NCBI GenBank assembly: GCA_022563595.1
Contig: JADFNB010000004.1
Span: 43,487-107,486 of the forward strand
Direction: 5' to 3'
From: Gemmatimonadota bacterium
Lineage (GTDB): Bacteria > Gemmatimonadota > Gemmatimonadetes > Gemmatimonadales > GWC2-71-9
Length of the DNA stretch: 64,000 nt
This document shows, piece after piece, positions 7,930 through 17,478 of the stretch. Positions within the stretch are counted from its first letter, which is position 1; every line of letters starts with the position of its first letter. The position numbers were made by a program, and so were the translations under genes. The notes below the pieces were generated by a model. The model was given only the letters and a program-made list of their open reading frames with translations. It had not been told where the DNA came from and searched no databases.

Positions 7930-9258
7930 TCACGGATGTCCCGCAGCAGGTCGCGTGCGGAACCGCTCGTACAACTTCGTGTGACGCGTGGACATCTCGA
8001 TCGCTCTTCCCCGCACGAACACCTGCTCGACCGTCGTACGGACGTCGAGCGGATCCCCATCGGCGATGAACAGGTTGGCCACCTTGCCCTGCTCGATCGA
8101 TCCGACCTCGTCGTCGATACCCAGTATCCGCGCCGGCCACAGCGTGAGCGCCCGAAGTGCCGTGTCGGGATCCAGGCCGTGCGCCGTGGCTATGGCGGCG
8201 TGGTAGGGCAGATTCCGCGCGTTCGCCGCGTCGCCGGTGGAAAACGCGAACGTGACACCGGCACGCGCCAGAACGCCGGGCTGCGCGTAGATCGCGTCGA
8301 ACGGATCGTCACGACCGGGCGTTGAGAGGACGCTGCCCAGGATCACCGGGACGCCGCGTGCGGCCAACGAGTCGGCTACCCGCCACGCCTGGCGTCCGCC
8401 GACGATCACGGTACTGAGACCGAACCGCTCGCCGAGCCGAACCGCGGCCATGATCTCAGGGGACGTGTTGGCGCTGAACCCCACCGGCATCTCGCCCCGC
8501 ATCGCCAAGACCATCGCTTCCATCTGGCGATCGATCTCGGGCACCGCGTTACGTGCCCTCCGCTCCGCGTAGCTCTTGGCGCGTTCGAAATACTCCTCTA
8601 GCTCACGGACCTGCCGCCGGGCGCGCCGCGCGAACTCCTCATCCGAAAGACGGCGCCGCGCGCCGGAAAACCCGCCTCGCCCAGCGGTCCGCTCGAGCGG
8701 AGGATAGCTGACCACGAGCAACGCGAGCGGAACCCGCGTCATTTCCGCCGGCGTCCAACCATCGAGGTCTATCACCGTCCCCACACCGGAGATCCGCCCG
8801 CCGCTCGGTACGGACAGAGCGGTCGTCACGCCGTTCACCCGCGTGACCGGAATCAGATCCGAGTTCGGATTGACGGCGACGACGGTCGCGATCGCCGGGT
8901 TGAAATCACCCACCTCCTCCAGATCGTTACCTCCCAGGACGGATCCGATCTCCCGCAACCCGACCCGGGACCACGCGTCGATCATGCCGGGATAGACGAA
9001 CTTGCCGCTCGCATCGATCACGCGCGCACCGGCGGGCACCTGCACGTCAGCGCCGACCGCGGTGATCCGCTCTCCCTCGATGAGGACGGTGCCGTTCTGG
9101 ATGCGTGGCCCGCTCACGGGCACAACCGTACCGCCGACGACGGCGACGACCTGCGCCTGCGCCACGGCCGCCAGAGCACACGCCAGCGCCACAACAGCTG
9201 CCCACGTAGACACGACCTTCCGACCGCCAATCCGCCGCTGCCTCGACCCGGCCATCAT
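7930..9258 (-). CDS. secreted amidohydrolase-family protein lacking the metal-binding HxH
   Basis: 442 residues with a signal peptide (about residues 15-36, ending AVAQAQ). The fold of cyclic amidohydrolases (imidazolonepropionase-like) is clear: VSGPRIQNGTVLIEGERITAV, ASGKFVYPGMIDAWSRVGL and the C-terminal GSIEQGKVANLFIADGDPL. In active members the strand-1 motif is DxHxH; here it reads DAWSR. The later Asp is kept in AFSTGDAANARN. The protein is probably catalytically impaired or uses another chemistry, possibly as partner of the next protein. Its start overlaps the upstream stop by ATGA (9255-9258), so expression is coupled. Confidence 0.8.
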   Translation of the reverse strand: MMAGSRQRRIGGRKVVSTWAAVVALACALAAVAQAQVVAVVGGTVVPVSGPRIQNGTVLIEGERITAVGADVQVPAGARVIDASGKFVYPGMIDAWSRVGLREIGSVLGGNDLEEVGDFNPAIATVVAVNPNSDLIPVTRVNGVTTALSVPSGGRISGVGTVIDLDGWTPAEMTRVPLALLVVSYPPLERTAGRGGFSGARRRLSDEEFARRARRQVRELEEYFERAKSYAERRARNAVPEIDRQMEAMVLAMRGEMPVGFSANTSPEIMAAVRLGERFGLSTVIVGGRQAWRVADSLAARGVPVILGSVLSTPGRDDPFDAIYAQPGVLARAGVTFAFSTGDAANARNLPYHAAIATAHGLDPDTALRALTLWPARILGIDDEVGSIEQGKVANLFIADGDPLDVRTTVEQVFVRGRAIEMSTRHTKLYERFRTRPAAGHP

Positions 9259-11978
9259 CGTGCGCCTCCATCAGAGGTGATCGGTTCCGCGTCCTGTTCT
9301 ATTCGGTCACGCAGCTTCGGCGCGACGTCGTAGTCGAAGTAGATCACGCCGTCGATCATCGTCTTGTCGACCCGTGATCGGGGATCGAACGGATGGTGTG
9401 TCATGATCACGAGATCCGCGTCCTTCCCGGGCTCCAGACTGCCGATCCGGTCCCCCAGACCGATATCAATAGCGGGATTCAAGGTGACCATCCTGAGCGC
9501 GTCCTGCTCGGAGACCCCGCCGTACTTCATTGCCTTGGCGGCCTCCTGGAGCATGCGGCGCACCCGCTCGCCGCTGTCAGAGTTGATGGAGACCCGCACG
9601 CCCCGTCGGTGCATCAGGGCGGCGTTGTACGGAATCGCGTCAAAGGCCTCGAGCTTGTACGCCCAGCTGTCGGCGAAAGTGCTGGCGCCGGCGCCGTGTG
9701 CGGCGATCTCGTCGGCGACCTTGTACCCCTCGAGCACGTGCTGAAAGGTGCCGATCGTGAAGCCCAGCGAGTCGGCGAGGTTGATGAGCATCAGGATCTC
9801 GTCTGCCCGATAGCTGTGCGAGTGAACACGGATAGTGCCGTCCAGTATCCCGACCAGGGTCTCCAGAAAGAGATCCCGCCGCGGTGGAACGCGGTCGCGT
9901 CGGGTTCTGCCCCGGAGCCGGTCATACTCGGCCCACTCCTGTTGGTAGGCGCGGGCTCGCTGAAACGCCTCGGCAATGGAATACTCGACGCCCATGCGTG
10001 TGCTCGGGAACCGTCGTGGCGCACCGGGAATGCTGGACCGGTTGGACCGCTTGGGGTTCTCGCCCAGGGCGAACTTGATCCCCCGCGGAGCATCCTCCAC
10101 AAAGAGCTGGTCGGGACGCAGCCCCCAGCGAAGCTTGATCACGGCGTCCTGACCGCCGATCGAGTTGGCGGAACCGTGCAGGACGTGGATCGTGGTGACG
10201 CCTCCCGCGAGCGCTCGCCACAGTTGGATATCATCATGCTCGATCTCGTCGGCGATCCGAACCTGCGGCGTCAGATTATCCGTCCCCTCGTTGATTCCTC
10301 CTTCGATCGCCATGTGCGAATGTGAGTCTACGATCCCCGGAATCACATACTTCCCGCTTGCGTCGATCACCTCGGCGTTGCGGGGGACTCGAACGTCGCT
10401 TCCGATCTCCACGATCTTCCCATCGCGAATGAGGATCGTGCCGCCCTCTATCGTACCGTTCGCGGCCGTGAGAATCGTCGCGTTGGTGACCGCGACCAAC
10501 TGGCCACGCGGTATGGTCGACGGCGGAATCGGTATCGCGGGTGGCGTGAATGGCCCAGTCGCTTCCGCGGCCTGCTCCTCCGCCGCTTCGTCTTCCGTTG
10601 CTTCTCCCGCCGCGTGCTCACCGCTGCCGCGGCTCCCCTCCCCCCCGCGCCGGCGGGACGGACGATCATCGTCCGGCGGGACCACGAACCGCTCGCCGTC
10701 CACGAACACCGCTTCCAGCTTGGTGGAATCGGCAAACAGATCGCCGGTAGCTACGATCAGGTTCGCGATCTTGCCCGGTTCAATCGATCCGAGGCGGTCG
10801 GCGATACCCATGATCTCCGCCGGTACCACAGTGACCGCACGGAGCGCCACCGCTGGGGCGAGCCCCGCCCGGATCGTTCGGCGGACGGCACCACGGAAGT
10901 CGGCCGCTTCCACCGCGCCGCCACCCGACGTGAGCGCAAAGCTGATGCCCGCCGAATCCAACGCAGCGGCATTGTGGTCGATCAGCCACTGCAACGCGGA
11001 ATCGCTAGGCGGCGGCTCCGGACGCGTGTAGAGGAACGACCGACCGGTTATCGAGTCGGGGGCCGCTAGCGCTAGCGAAACGAGAACGGGCCGTCGTTCG
11101 GATACGAGCAGCTCGAGCGCCAGCCACCCTTCACCGACGCTCGAGAGCACGTAATCGAGCCCGAACTCGTTGGCTAAGCCGACGGCACGGCGAATAGCCC
11201 GCTCGCTCCTCGCATCGATGACCACCATGCCGTCACCGACGGCGTAGCTAGCGAGGGCGGTCGTATGCGGGCCCGCGGCCGGACGCTGCATCCCCCGAGG
11301 GTTAGCGTCGTACCGATCGCGCTGCAGGGCGAGGTACCGGGCGTCGAGTAAGCTCTGCCGTTGGTAGGCCATGACACCCATCAGCGTCCGAGGATAGCCG
11401 CTCCGTACTCCCTGGAACCCCATGTGGAGCGCGGCCGGCGAGATCAGGATCATCTCGCCGGGGCTGCCGCCCCGCAGATTGATCAGCGCGCTCTGCCCGC
11501 GGAACGTCCCGGCGGTCGGAGCGACCAGGGCAGCGCCGACACCAGCATCACGCCACTCGCGCACCGACCGGTGTGCGGACTGGAGTTCGTCGGCCACCAT
11601 CCGCTCGGGATCTAGGCCTTGCCACCCCGTGGTGTCGCGCTGTGCGGTCGGGAGCGCCTGGAACCTGGTCTGCTGCGGACGCTCCCGTTGCTCGAGCGCC
11701 ACGGTCGACGCAAGATCGATCATGCCCGGGTACACGGTCTTGCCGCTGAGATCGAGTACCCGCGCGTCGGGCGGTACCGCGAGATCCGTACCGACCCCGG
11801 CTATCAATCCGTCGCGGATTACGACGGTGCCGCGCTCGATCGTCGCGCCCGAAACGGTAACGATGCGCGCGTTGACCAGCGCCCACGTATCCTCTTGGCC
11901 CGCCGCCGAGCGCGGCAGGACGGTCCCTACCGCCACCACGATGACGGCGAGCAACCCTACAGAACGTAGTCTCTTCAT
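9255..11978 (-). CDS. secreted tandem amidohydrolase: degenerate N-domain fused to intact C-domain
   Basis: 907 residues from ATG 11978, with a signal peptide (KRLRSVGLLAVIVVAVGTVL). Two amidohydrolase domains lie in tandem, at about 27-430 and 485-890, separated by an acidic Glu/Ala-rich linker. The first has GMIDLAST where the metal motif should be and lacks the late Asp (FALTSGGGAVEAADF). The second keeps the full set: GIVDSHSHMAIEG (HxH), RVHSHSYRADEI, TFQHVLEGYK and the Asp in VSINSDSGERV. The second domain should be a working periplasmic hydrolase of imidazolonepropionase/prolidase type; the substrate is unknown. An upstream TTG at 11987 is an alternative start. Confidence 0.82.
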   Translation of the reverse strand: MKRLRSVGLLAVIVVAVGTVLPRSAAGQEDTWALVNARIVTVSGATIERGTVVIRDGLIAGVGTDLAVPPDARVLDLSGKTVYPGMIDLASTVALEQRERPQQTRFQALPTAQRDTTGWQGLDPERMVADELQSAHRSVREWRDAGVGAALVAPTAGTFRGQSALINLRGGSPGEMILISPAALHMGFQGVRSGYPRTLMGVMAYQRQSLLDARYLALQRDRYDANPRGMQRPAAGPHTTALASYAVGDGMVVIDARSERAIRRAVGLANEFGLDYVLSSVGEGWLALELLVSERRPVLVSLALAAPDSITGRSFLYTRPEPPPSDSALQWLIDHNAAALDSAGISFALTSGGGAVEAADFRGAVRRTIRAGLAPAVALRAVTVVPAEIMGIADRLGSIEPGKIANLIVATGDLFADSTKLEAVFVDGERFVVPPDDDRPSRRRGGEGSRGSGEHAAGEATEDEAAEEQAAEATGPFTPPAIPIPPSTIPRGQLVAVTNATILTAANGTIEGGTILIRDGKIVEIGSDVRVPRNAEVIDASGKYVIPGIVDSHSHMAIEGGINEGTDNLTPQVRIADEIEHDDIQLWRALAGGVTTIHVLHGSANSIGGQDAVIKLRWGLRPDQLFVEDAPRGIKFALGENPKRSNRSSIPGAPRRFPSTRMGVEYSIAEAFQRARAYQQEWAEYDRLRGRTRRDRVPPRRDLFLETLVGILDGTIRVHSHSYRADEILMLINLADSLGFTIGTFQHVLEGYKVADEIAAHGAGASTFADSWAYKLEAFDAIPYNAALMHRRGVRVSINSDSGERVRRMLQEAAKAMKYGGVSEQDALRMVTLNPAIDIGLGDRIGSLEPGKDADLVIMTHHPFDPRSRVDKTMIDGVIYFDYDVAPKLRDRIEQDAEPITSDGGAR

Positions 11979-12046
11979 GAGCCACAAGATCGGTTGGAGA
12001 GAACAGCCAAGCTACGCTTTTCTCGGAGTACGTCCAGCACGCCGGC

Positions 12047-12358
12047 TCACCGCCTCCGCTCTTCCCCGTCCCACGTCTCGCTTCCCGCATCACTCGGCTC
12101 GCCCAGTATCCGCTTCCGCAACCGTACCATCCGCCGGAGAGCGCGTTTTTGCACCACCACGGCCCAGAGTATGAACACTCCGGCTCCGCTGAGTACCGCC
12201 CCCCCCACGAGCCACACCAGGCCACTCTCGGCCGAGCCGACGCGCTGTCCGATGGCGGCCCCGATCCAGCCACCCAAGAACGAAGCTGCCCACACCACGA
12301 GCGGCGTGAGCAGCCATCCGACGATGCGTAGCAGCCGGTCAGCCGGCCGGATCTTCAC
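12047..12358 (-). CDS. small two-helix membrane protein
   Basis: 103 residues, function not recognised. Two hydrophobic helices (about 10-32 with several small residues, and about 45-68) are followed by a basic, soluble tail ending in EERRR. The start overlaps the stop of the preceding membrane-protein gene (ATGA, 12355-12358), so the two are translated together. The helices with GxxxG-like spacing (GGWIGAAIG) resemble AtpI/AtpZ-like or glycine-zipper proteins, but no ATP synthase gene is nearby. Confidence 0.6.
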   Translation of the reverse strand: MKIRPADRLLRIVGWLLTPLVVWAASFLGGWIGAAIGQRVGSAESGLVWLVGGAVLSGAGVFILWAVVVQKRALRRMVRLRKRILGEPSDAGSETWDGEERRR

Positions 12359-12972
12359 CGGCGATGCATCACCGCCGACAGCGGAACGTGCAGCGCGAGC
12401 GCGATAGCGAACGCGAGCGCCGCGACGGCCGGATGAAACGGGGCGATCTCGAGTCCCGCGATGATCCAGAACAGGATGACGGCGATCCCGCCGGTCTGGA
12501 CACCCTGAACCAGCGGCTGCGGGTCACGTCCGCCCTGTGCGGCGTACGCCACAACCATCCCGCCCAGCCACGCGAGGAAGGCAGAGCCCATCCACCAGAC
12601 GGGGATGTACCAGAAGCCGCTCCCGCCGCCGATCGCGTCCCACGTCCAGTGATAGACCGACAGGGGCCGCAGCAGCACCACGTCCAAGACGGTAAAGGCG
12701 ACCGCACCGAGCAGGCCGAGGAGGGTACACCACGCGATGCCGTCCGCGCTCCGCGGCCGCGTCCACAGCGCCGGCAGATACCCGAACACCACGCCGCCCG
12801 CCAGAACCAGCAGCGAGAGCACGAGCGTCTCGGTGTTTCCGGACATAGCACGGACCAAAAGGGCGAACGCGACCACACCAACGGCGGTCAGGATGCCGAG
12901 CTTCACCCCACCACCCACGATGGTACGGACGTCGGCGCGGTCGACCGCCATCGGTTCAGCGGCTGTGGTCAT
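12355..12972 (-). CDS. hypothetical polytopic membrane protein
   Basis: 205 residues with about six predicted membrane helices (for example LGILTAVGVVAFALLVRAM, VLSLLVLAGGVVFGYLPALW and VILFWIIAGLEIAPF). No motif I can assign. The start ATG at 12972 has a GGAG ribosome site 9 nt upstream and a promoter just before it. The downstream small membrane gene overlaps by 4 nt, which suggests a two-component membrane unit. Confidence 0.65.
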   Translation of the reverse strand: MTTAAEPMAVDRADVRTIVGGGVKLGILTAVGVVAFALLVRAMSGNTETLVLSLLVLAGGVVFGYLPALWTRPRSADGIAWCTLLGLLGAVAFTVLDVVLLRPLSVYHWTWDAIGGGSGFWYIPVWWMGSAFLAWLGGMVVAYAAQGGRDPQPLVQGVQTGGIAVILFWIIAGLEIAPFHPAVAALAFAIALALHVPLSAVMHRR

Positions 12973-13007
12973 CTCGATGATCTCCGTCTCAGCGTAAGGG
13001 CCGCCAC

Positions 13008-13036
13008 AAGTTAGCCCCGCCCCAGAGGGAGTTCAA
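13008..13036 (-). promoter_or_regulatory. promoter TTGAAC-17-TAACTT for the membrane-protein pair
   Basis: On the minus strand TTGAAC (13031-13036) and TAACTT (13008-13013) are separated by exactly 17 nt. The predicted start is near 13001, giving a 29-nt leader with a GGAG ribosome site before ATG 12972. It lies directly after the coaX stop and so marks a likely operon break. Confidence 0.5.
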
Positions 13037-13816
13037 TCACCAGACGAGACCGAGATGCCCTGCGGCGAGTCGCAGTCCCTGAAGTGTGAGCATCAGGTCG
13101 ACCTTCTCGATCTCGGAAGACAGCGGCGCGATATGTGGGGCTAGCCCTCCCGTGGCGACCACCTGTGGGACCGCATCCCCGGGCCACTCGGCCTTGATGC
13201 GCCGCACGATACCGTCTACCGCATCCACGGCGCCGAACACCACGCCCGCGCGAATGCAGTCCTCGGTTCGGCGACCGATCACGGCGTCCGGCGCCGCGAA
13301 ATCCGTGGCAGGGAGCTTGGCCGCCCGCTGAGTCAGCTCGTCGGCGGCCGTCCGCAGGCCGGGGGCGATCACACCCCCGATGAACCGTGCGTCGGCCATG
13401 ATGCAATCGAAGGTAGTGGCCGTTCCAAAATCGACGACGATCGTATCACGCCCATACAGCTCGGCGGCCGCAAGCGTGTTGGCCACGCGATCGGCGCCCA
13501 CACTCAGCGGCTCGTCCACATCCAAGGTCAATGGAAGGTCACCATCCGGCGTGATCTCGAGAGGTGTCACGCCACACGCCTGGCGCACACCATCGGCGAC
13601 CGCGTCCGTGATCGCCGGCGCCACGGACGCAAGCACGGCCGCGCGTACCTCGTCCGTGGACCGGCCGGCATGCACGAAGTACGTCGTGAACATCGCCGCC
13701 CACTCGTCCGGCGTCCGGGCGGCGACCGTCGTGAGCCGCCAATGTCCGGCCACATGATCGTCCTCGAAGAGGGCGAGCGTGATCTCGGTGTTCCCGATGT
13801 CGATCGCTAACAGCAC
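13037..13816 (-). CDS. coaX: type III pantothenate kinase
   Basis: 259 residues. CoaX phosphorylates pantothenate, the first committed step of coenzyme A synthesis, in the cytoplasm. The ATP-binding N-terminus is LLAIDIGNTEITLALFEDD. Pantothenate/dimer motifs are PLSVGADRVANTLAAAELYG and VVDFGTATTFDCI, and the GGVIAPGLRTAADELTQRAAKLP block is characteristic of type III enzymes. Start is GTG at 13816, 62 nt after birA, so it may be the last member of the large upstream operon. Pairing of coaX with birA is common in bacteria. Confidence 0.95.
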   Translation of the reverse strand: MLLAIDIGNTEITLALFEDDHVAGHWRLTTVAARTPDEWAAMFTTYFVHAGRSTDEVRAAVLASVAPAITDAVADGVRQACGVTPLEITPDGDLPLTLDVDEPLSVGADRVANTLAAAELYGRDTIVVDFGTATTFDCIMADARFIGGVIAPGLRTAADELTQRAAKLPATDFAAPDAVIGRRTEDCIRAGVVFGAVDAVDGIVRRIKAEWPGDAVPQVVATGGLAPHIAPLSSEIEKVDLMLTLQGLRLAAGHLGLVW

Positions 13817-13878
13817 CCGTTACGCCATACCTTCCCGTAGTGTCGGTTCCATCGTGACTTCACACTCCCTTTCACCTT

Positions 13879-14658
13879 TCACTCTTCGCTGCTCACCCTT
13901 CCAGCTTGCTGCTCCCCGCCCCTCGCCACCACCACACTTCCAGCGACCAATCGCTCGATCCCGTTCGGCGTCTCCACGAGCAACGCCCCGTCCCGGTCCA
14001 CGCCCCGCGCGACTCCAGGAACGGGGTCCGACAGCGCGCGATCACGCAGCCAATCATAGCGCGCCAGCTCTTCATGCTCGAGCAGCTCCAGCATCGGTGC
14101 CGGCGAGAGCGCGTTCAGGGATGGCACCAGTTCCTCCAGCACCTGCACACGTGTCACGCCAGGCCGGTGCTCATCGAGTGCGGTAGCCGACCACGCGAAC
14201 TCGCTCGGCAGCGGACCGTGCACGTTCATCCCGATACCGATGGCGACCCAGCTTTCGTCCCGCTCGGCACGCGCCTCACAGAGTACTCCGGCGAGCTTCC
14301 GATCCGCCAGGAGGATGTCGTTCGGCCACTTGATCCGCGGCGCCGCGCCGACGACGGAAACGGCGCGCGCGACCAGCAGCCCAACGCGCAGCGCCAGCAC
14401 GCCCGTCTCCAGGGGCGCGGGCGGGCGATATAGGTAACCCAGCCAAATCCCCAGGCCTTTGGGGCTGTACCAACCGCGACCCTGCCGTCCCCGCCCGTGC
14501 ACCTGCTCGTCGGCGAGCACCACCAACCCGCCCGGCGCGCCCTCGCCGGCAAGCTCGTGGATCACGTCGAGCGTACTGGAGACGGCCGCGAGACAGATCA
14601 GCTCGCGGCAGCCAACCCGTTCCGCCAGATCGTCGGGTGAAACGCCGTCGTAGTTCAT
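13879..14658 (-). CDS. birA: biotin--[acetyl-CoA-carboxylase] ligase
   Basis: 259 residues. It attaches biotin to carrier domains through biotinyl-AMP. Motifs: the biotin loop QVHGRGRQGRGWYSPKGLG, PRIKWPNDILLADRKLAGVLCE (catalytic KWPND and Lys) and IGIGMNVHG. There is no N-terminal helix-turn-helix, so it is a monofunctional ligase, not a repressor. The ATG at 14658 overlaps the uppP stop (TGA at 14655-14657). Confidence 0.93.
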   Translation of the reverse strand: MNYDGVSPDDLAERVGCRELICLAAVSSTLDVIHELAGEGAPGGLVVLADEQVHGRGRQGRGWYSPKGLGIWLGYLYRPPAPLETGVLALRVGLLVARAVSVVGAAPRIKWPNDILLADRKLAGVLCEARAERDESWVAIGIGMNVHGPLPSEFAWSATALDEHRPGVTRVQVLEELVPSLNALSPAPMLELLEHEELARYDWLRDRALSDPVPGVARGVDRDGALLVETPNGIERLVAGSVVVARGGEQQAGRVSSEE

Positions 14659-15440
14659 CCGCCTAGCATGACCCAGCCCAGCGTCACGACCCCGAGCGAC
14701 CAACAATATGGAGCGAACCGGTGTACCGCGCGCCGCGCCAGCATTCGGACGAGCAGCCGGATGGCGAACACGCCCGAGAAAAGCGCCGCCAAGAAGCTCA
14801 CGACGAGCGGCCCGACCCCGACGGCCAAAGCTTCACCGGTCATGTCGGGGATCTGGAGCACCGCGGCGCCCGCGATGGCGGGAATCGCCATGAGAAACGA
14901 GAACTCCGCGGCGCGGACCGGATCGAGACCCAGCCACATCCCGACCACGACGGTCGTGCCGGAACGCGAGATCCCGGGCAGCATGGCAAGCGCCTGCGCG
15001 CCACCCACGCTTACCGCCCCCGATGCCGTCGGTTCGTCGCGCGCACGGACCCGCACCCAGCGGGAAGTCCACAGGATTGCACCCGTCACAAGAAAGCCGA
15101 TCCCGACGACCGCCAACGACTCGAAGCTCCGCTCGATAAGCGTGCCGAACAGCCCGCCGACGATTACCACCGGTGTGGTGGCGAGTACCAGGAGCCCGAT
15201 CGATCGCCACGCATCCCGCTCCCCCGTTCCCACCCCCCGCACCAGATCCCAGATCCGCCGCCGGTAGACGACGACCACCGCCAGGAGCGTCGCGACGTGC
15301 AGCACGACTTCCACGAATACACCAGGTACGTCGAGCCCTATGACAGCCTGCACGACGACGAGGTGTCCGGAGCTGGAGACAGGAAGAAACTCGGTGAGAC
15401 CCTGTACGATCCCGAGGATCACGCCTTCCCACCAGCTCAT
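14655..15440 (-). CDS. uppP: undecaprenyl-diphosphatase
   Basis: 261 residues, multi-spanning inner-membrane phosphatase that recycles undecaprenyl pyrophosphate to the monophosphate lipid carrier for peptidoglycan synthesis. The two signature blocks are intact: GIVQGLTEFLPVSSSGHL near the N-terminus and LPGISRSGTTVVVGMWLG in the middle, with the FSFLMAIPAIAGA helix after it. It overlaps bshA at its start and birA at its end by ATGA. Confidence 0.95.
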   Translation of the reverse strand: MSWWEGVILGIVQGLTEFLPVSSSGHLVVVQAVIGLDVPGVFVEVVLHVATLLAVVVVYRRRIWDLVRGVGTGERDAWRSIGLLVLATTPVVIVGGLFGTLIERSFESLAVVGIGFLVTGAILWTSRWVRVRARDEPTASGAVSVGGAQALAMLPGISRSGTTVVVGMWLGLDPVRAAEFSFLMAIPAIAGAAVLQIPDMTGEALAVGVGPLVVSFLAALFSGVFAIRLLVRMLARRAVHRFAPYCWSLGVVTLGWVMLGG

Positions 15441-16567
15441 CGCCCCAGCACGCGCCGGTAGAGCGCCTCGTAGCGAGGGACGATCTCATCGATACTGAAT
15501 CGTCTCGCGCTGTGCGCCGCCACCTCGCGGGCGCTTGCCAGGCGTTGCGGGTCGCCGAGAATCTCGATCGCACGCCGCGCCATCGTCTCCACGTCACCCA
15601 GCTCGACCAATGCGCCGGCCCCCTGCGCGGGTATGACCTCCCGGATCCCGCCGACGTCGGTGGCTACGACCGGCACGCCGCACGCCAGCGCCTCGAGCGC
15701 CGCCAACCCGAACGATTCGGAGGCGCTGGTGAGCAGGAAGAGATCGGCGCAGCGCAGCAGATCGCCCACCGCGTCGTGTTTCCCCAAGAGCACCACGTGC
15801 TCGCGCACGCCAAGCCGCTCGGCCTCGGCTTCCGTCTCCGGACGTTCCGGTCCGTCCCCCACAAGCACCAGTACCGCCGGAATCTCTTCACGGATCTTCG
15901 CGAACACGCGGACCACGTCCTGCACACGTTTCACCGGTCGGAAGTTCGAGATATGCATAACGACCTTCGTGCCGGGCGGGGCCAGCGCCGTGCGGCATCC
16001 GCCGTCCCGCCTGGCGTGGAACTCTTCTGGGTTTACGAAATTCGGGATCACCTCGATATCACACGCGGAGCACCCGAACGCTGAGTAGGTCTCGTCCCGC
16101 AGGAACTCGGATACTGCGGTCACCGCATCCGACTGCTCGATAGAGAACTTCGTGACCGTGAAGAAGGACGGCTCCTGCCCCACCAGCGTGATGTCGGTAC
16201 CGTGCAGTGTCGTCACGACCTTTATGTCGTGCTCGGTCCCAAGCATCTGCTTGGCCAGAAACGCGGCGGTTGCGTGCGGGACGGCATAATGCACATGTAG
16301 GATCTCGAGGTCCTCCCGAAGCGCGACCTCATGCTGCTTTACCGCGAGAGCGAGCGAGTAGGGGAAGTACTCGAAGAGCGGATAGGCCCCGCTGAGATCC
16401 ACTTCGTGGAAGTACACGTGCTCCGCGAAGTGGCGCAGCCGGAACGGCGAGGCGTACGAAATAATGTGCACCTCGTGACCGCGCTGTCCCAGCGCGAGTC
16501 CCAACTCGGTGGCAACGGCGCCCGATCCGCCGTACGTTGGATAACAAGTGATCCCAATCCGCATCAT
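15437..16567 (-). CDS. bshA: N-acetyl-alpha-D-glucosaminyl L-malate synthase (bacillithiol pathway)
   Basis: 376 residues, GT4-family glycosyltransferase with GT-B fold. BshA joins UDP-GlcNAc to L-malate, the first step of bacillithiol synthesis. The start MRIGITCYPTYGGSGAVATE and the block LHVHYAVPHATAAFLAKQML are typical of BshA, as are VIPNFVNPEEF and the nucleotide-binding SASESFGLAALEALACGVPV. The frame is open further upstream, but the ATG at 16567 overlaps the miaA stop (ATGA) and fits the family length. bshB and bshC are not in the window, so use of bacillithiol is inferred. Confidence 0.88.
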   Translation of the reverse strand: MMRIGITCYPTYGGSGAVATELGLALGQRGHEVHIISYASPFRLRHFAEHVYFHEVDLSGAYPLFEYFPYSLALAVKQHEVALREDLEILHVHYAVPHATAAFLAKQMLGTEHDIKVVTTLHGTDITLVGQEPSFFTVTKFSIEQSDAVTAVSEFLRDETYSAFGCSACDIEVIPNFVNPEEFHARRDGGCRTALAPPGTKVVMHISNFRPVKRVQDVVRVFAKIREEIPAVLVLVGDGPERPETEAEAERLGVREHVVLLGKHDAVGDLLRCADLFLLTSASESFGLAALEALACGVPVVATDVGGIREVIPAQGAGALVELGDVETMARRAIEILGDPQRLASAREVAAHSARRFSIDEIVPRYEALYRRVLGR

Positions 16568-17478
16568 TCTTCCCGGTTCGCCCAGAGTGCCATTATCGAT
16601 CTTGCGACTTCCCGCGGTCCGACCGTCGCGTCGAGGGTCAGCGCGGCGCCCCCGAGCTGGTTGCGGAACCATGTTTCCTGCCGCTTCGCGTATCGCCGCG
16701 TCGCTGTCACGATCGCCGCGACCAACTCGGTCGCCGGTAGCTCACCCGCGAGATGGCGCACTACCTCGCGATAACCTACCGCATCGAGGCCGGGCGCCTC
16801 GGGCGGCAGCCCCCGGCTCAAGACCGAGCGGACCTCCTCCACGATTCCCGCCGCAAGCATCCGGCGCACCCGCACTTCGATCCGTCGGTTCAGCACCGGT
16901 CGCGGGACGGCGAGCCGTACGTACCACGGCGCGATCACGCCCTCCGCCTTGGCATGTTCCTGCCACCACGAGAGCGGGCGACCGCTCAGCAACGCTACCT
17001 CCACGGCGCGGGCAGCGCGCTGCCGCCCGCCGCCGGTATACTGCGGGTCCAGCCGCACCGCCCAGGCAGCGATCGGCTCGACGCCGGTCAGCCATGTGCG
17101 CAGGCGATTGCGCCGCTCGGGCTCCATCGGCGGCTCGCGAAACAACCCGTCGGCGAGCGCTCGCACGTAAAAGCCCGTCCCACCCACCACCAACGGCTTG
17201 CGGTCAGCCGGCACCTCGCCGATCCATCGTGCCGCATCGCGGGCGAACCGACCGGCGCTGTATCGTTCACCCGGATCCACCACGTCGATCCCCAGGTGGG
17301 GCACCCGTTTGAGTACCGCAGGACTCGGCTTGGCGGTACCGATGTCCAGGCCGCGATAGACCTGCCGCGAATCCGCGGAGATGACCGTAACCGGCCAGTG
17401 CTCCGCCAGCGCCTCCGCAACCGCCGTCTTGCCGACGGCTGTCGGCCCCACGATGACGGGAACGACACGCCTAGGCAC
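16564..17478 (-). CDS. miaA: tRNA dimethylallyltransferase
   Basis: 304 residues. MiaA adds the dimethylallyl group to A37 of tRNAs that read UNN codons. The P-loop is VGPTAVGKTAVAEALAE; the tRNA/DMAPP motif is ISADSRQVYRGLDIGTAKP; GGTGFYVRALADGLF follows. The C-terminal RRYAKRQETWFRNQ block is also typical. Start is GTG at 17478, inside the last codons of mutL (8-nt overlap). The mutL-miaA pair is a common conserved neighbourhood. Confidence 0.96.
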   Translation of the reverse strand: MPRRVVPVIVGPTAVGKTAVAEALAEHWPVTVISADSRQVYRGLDIGTAKPSPAVLKRVPHLGIDVVDPGERYSAGRFARDAARWIGEVPADRKPLVVGGTGFYVRALADGLFREPPMEPERRNRLRTWLTGVEPIAAWAVRLDPQYTGGGRQRAARAVEVALLSGRPLSWWQEHAKAEGVIAPWYVRLAVPRPVLNRRIEVRVRRMLAAGIVEEVRSVLSRGLPPEAPGLDAVGYREVVRHLAGELPATELVAAIVTATRRYAKRQETWFRNQLGGAALTLDATVGPREVARSIMALWANREE

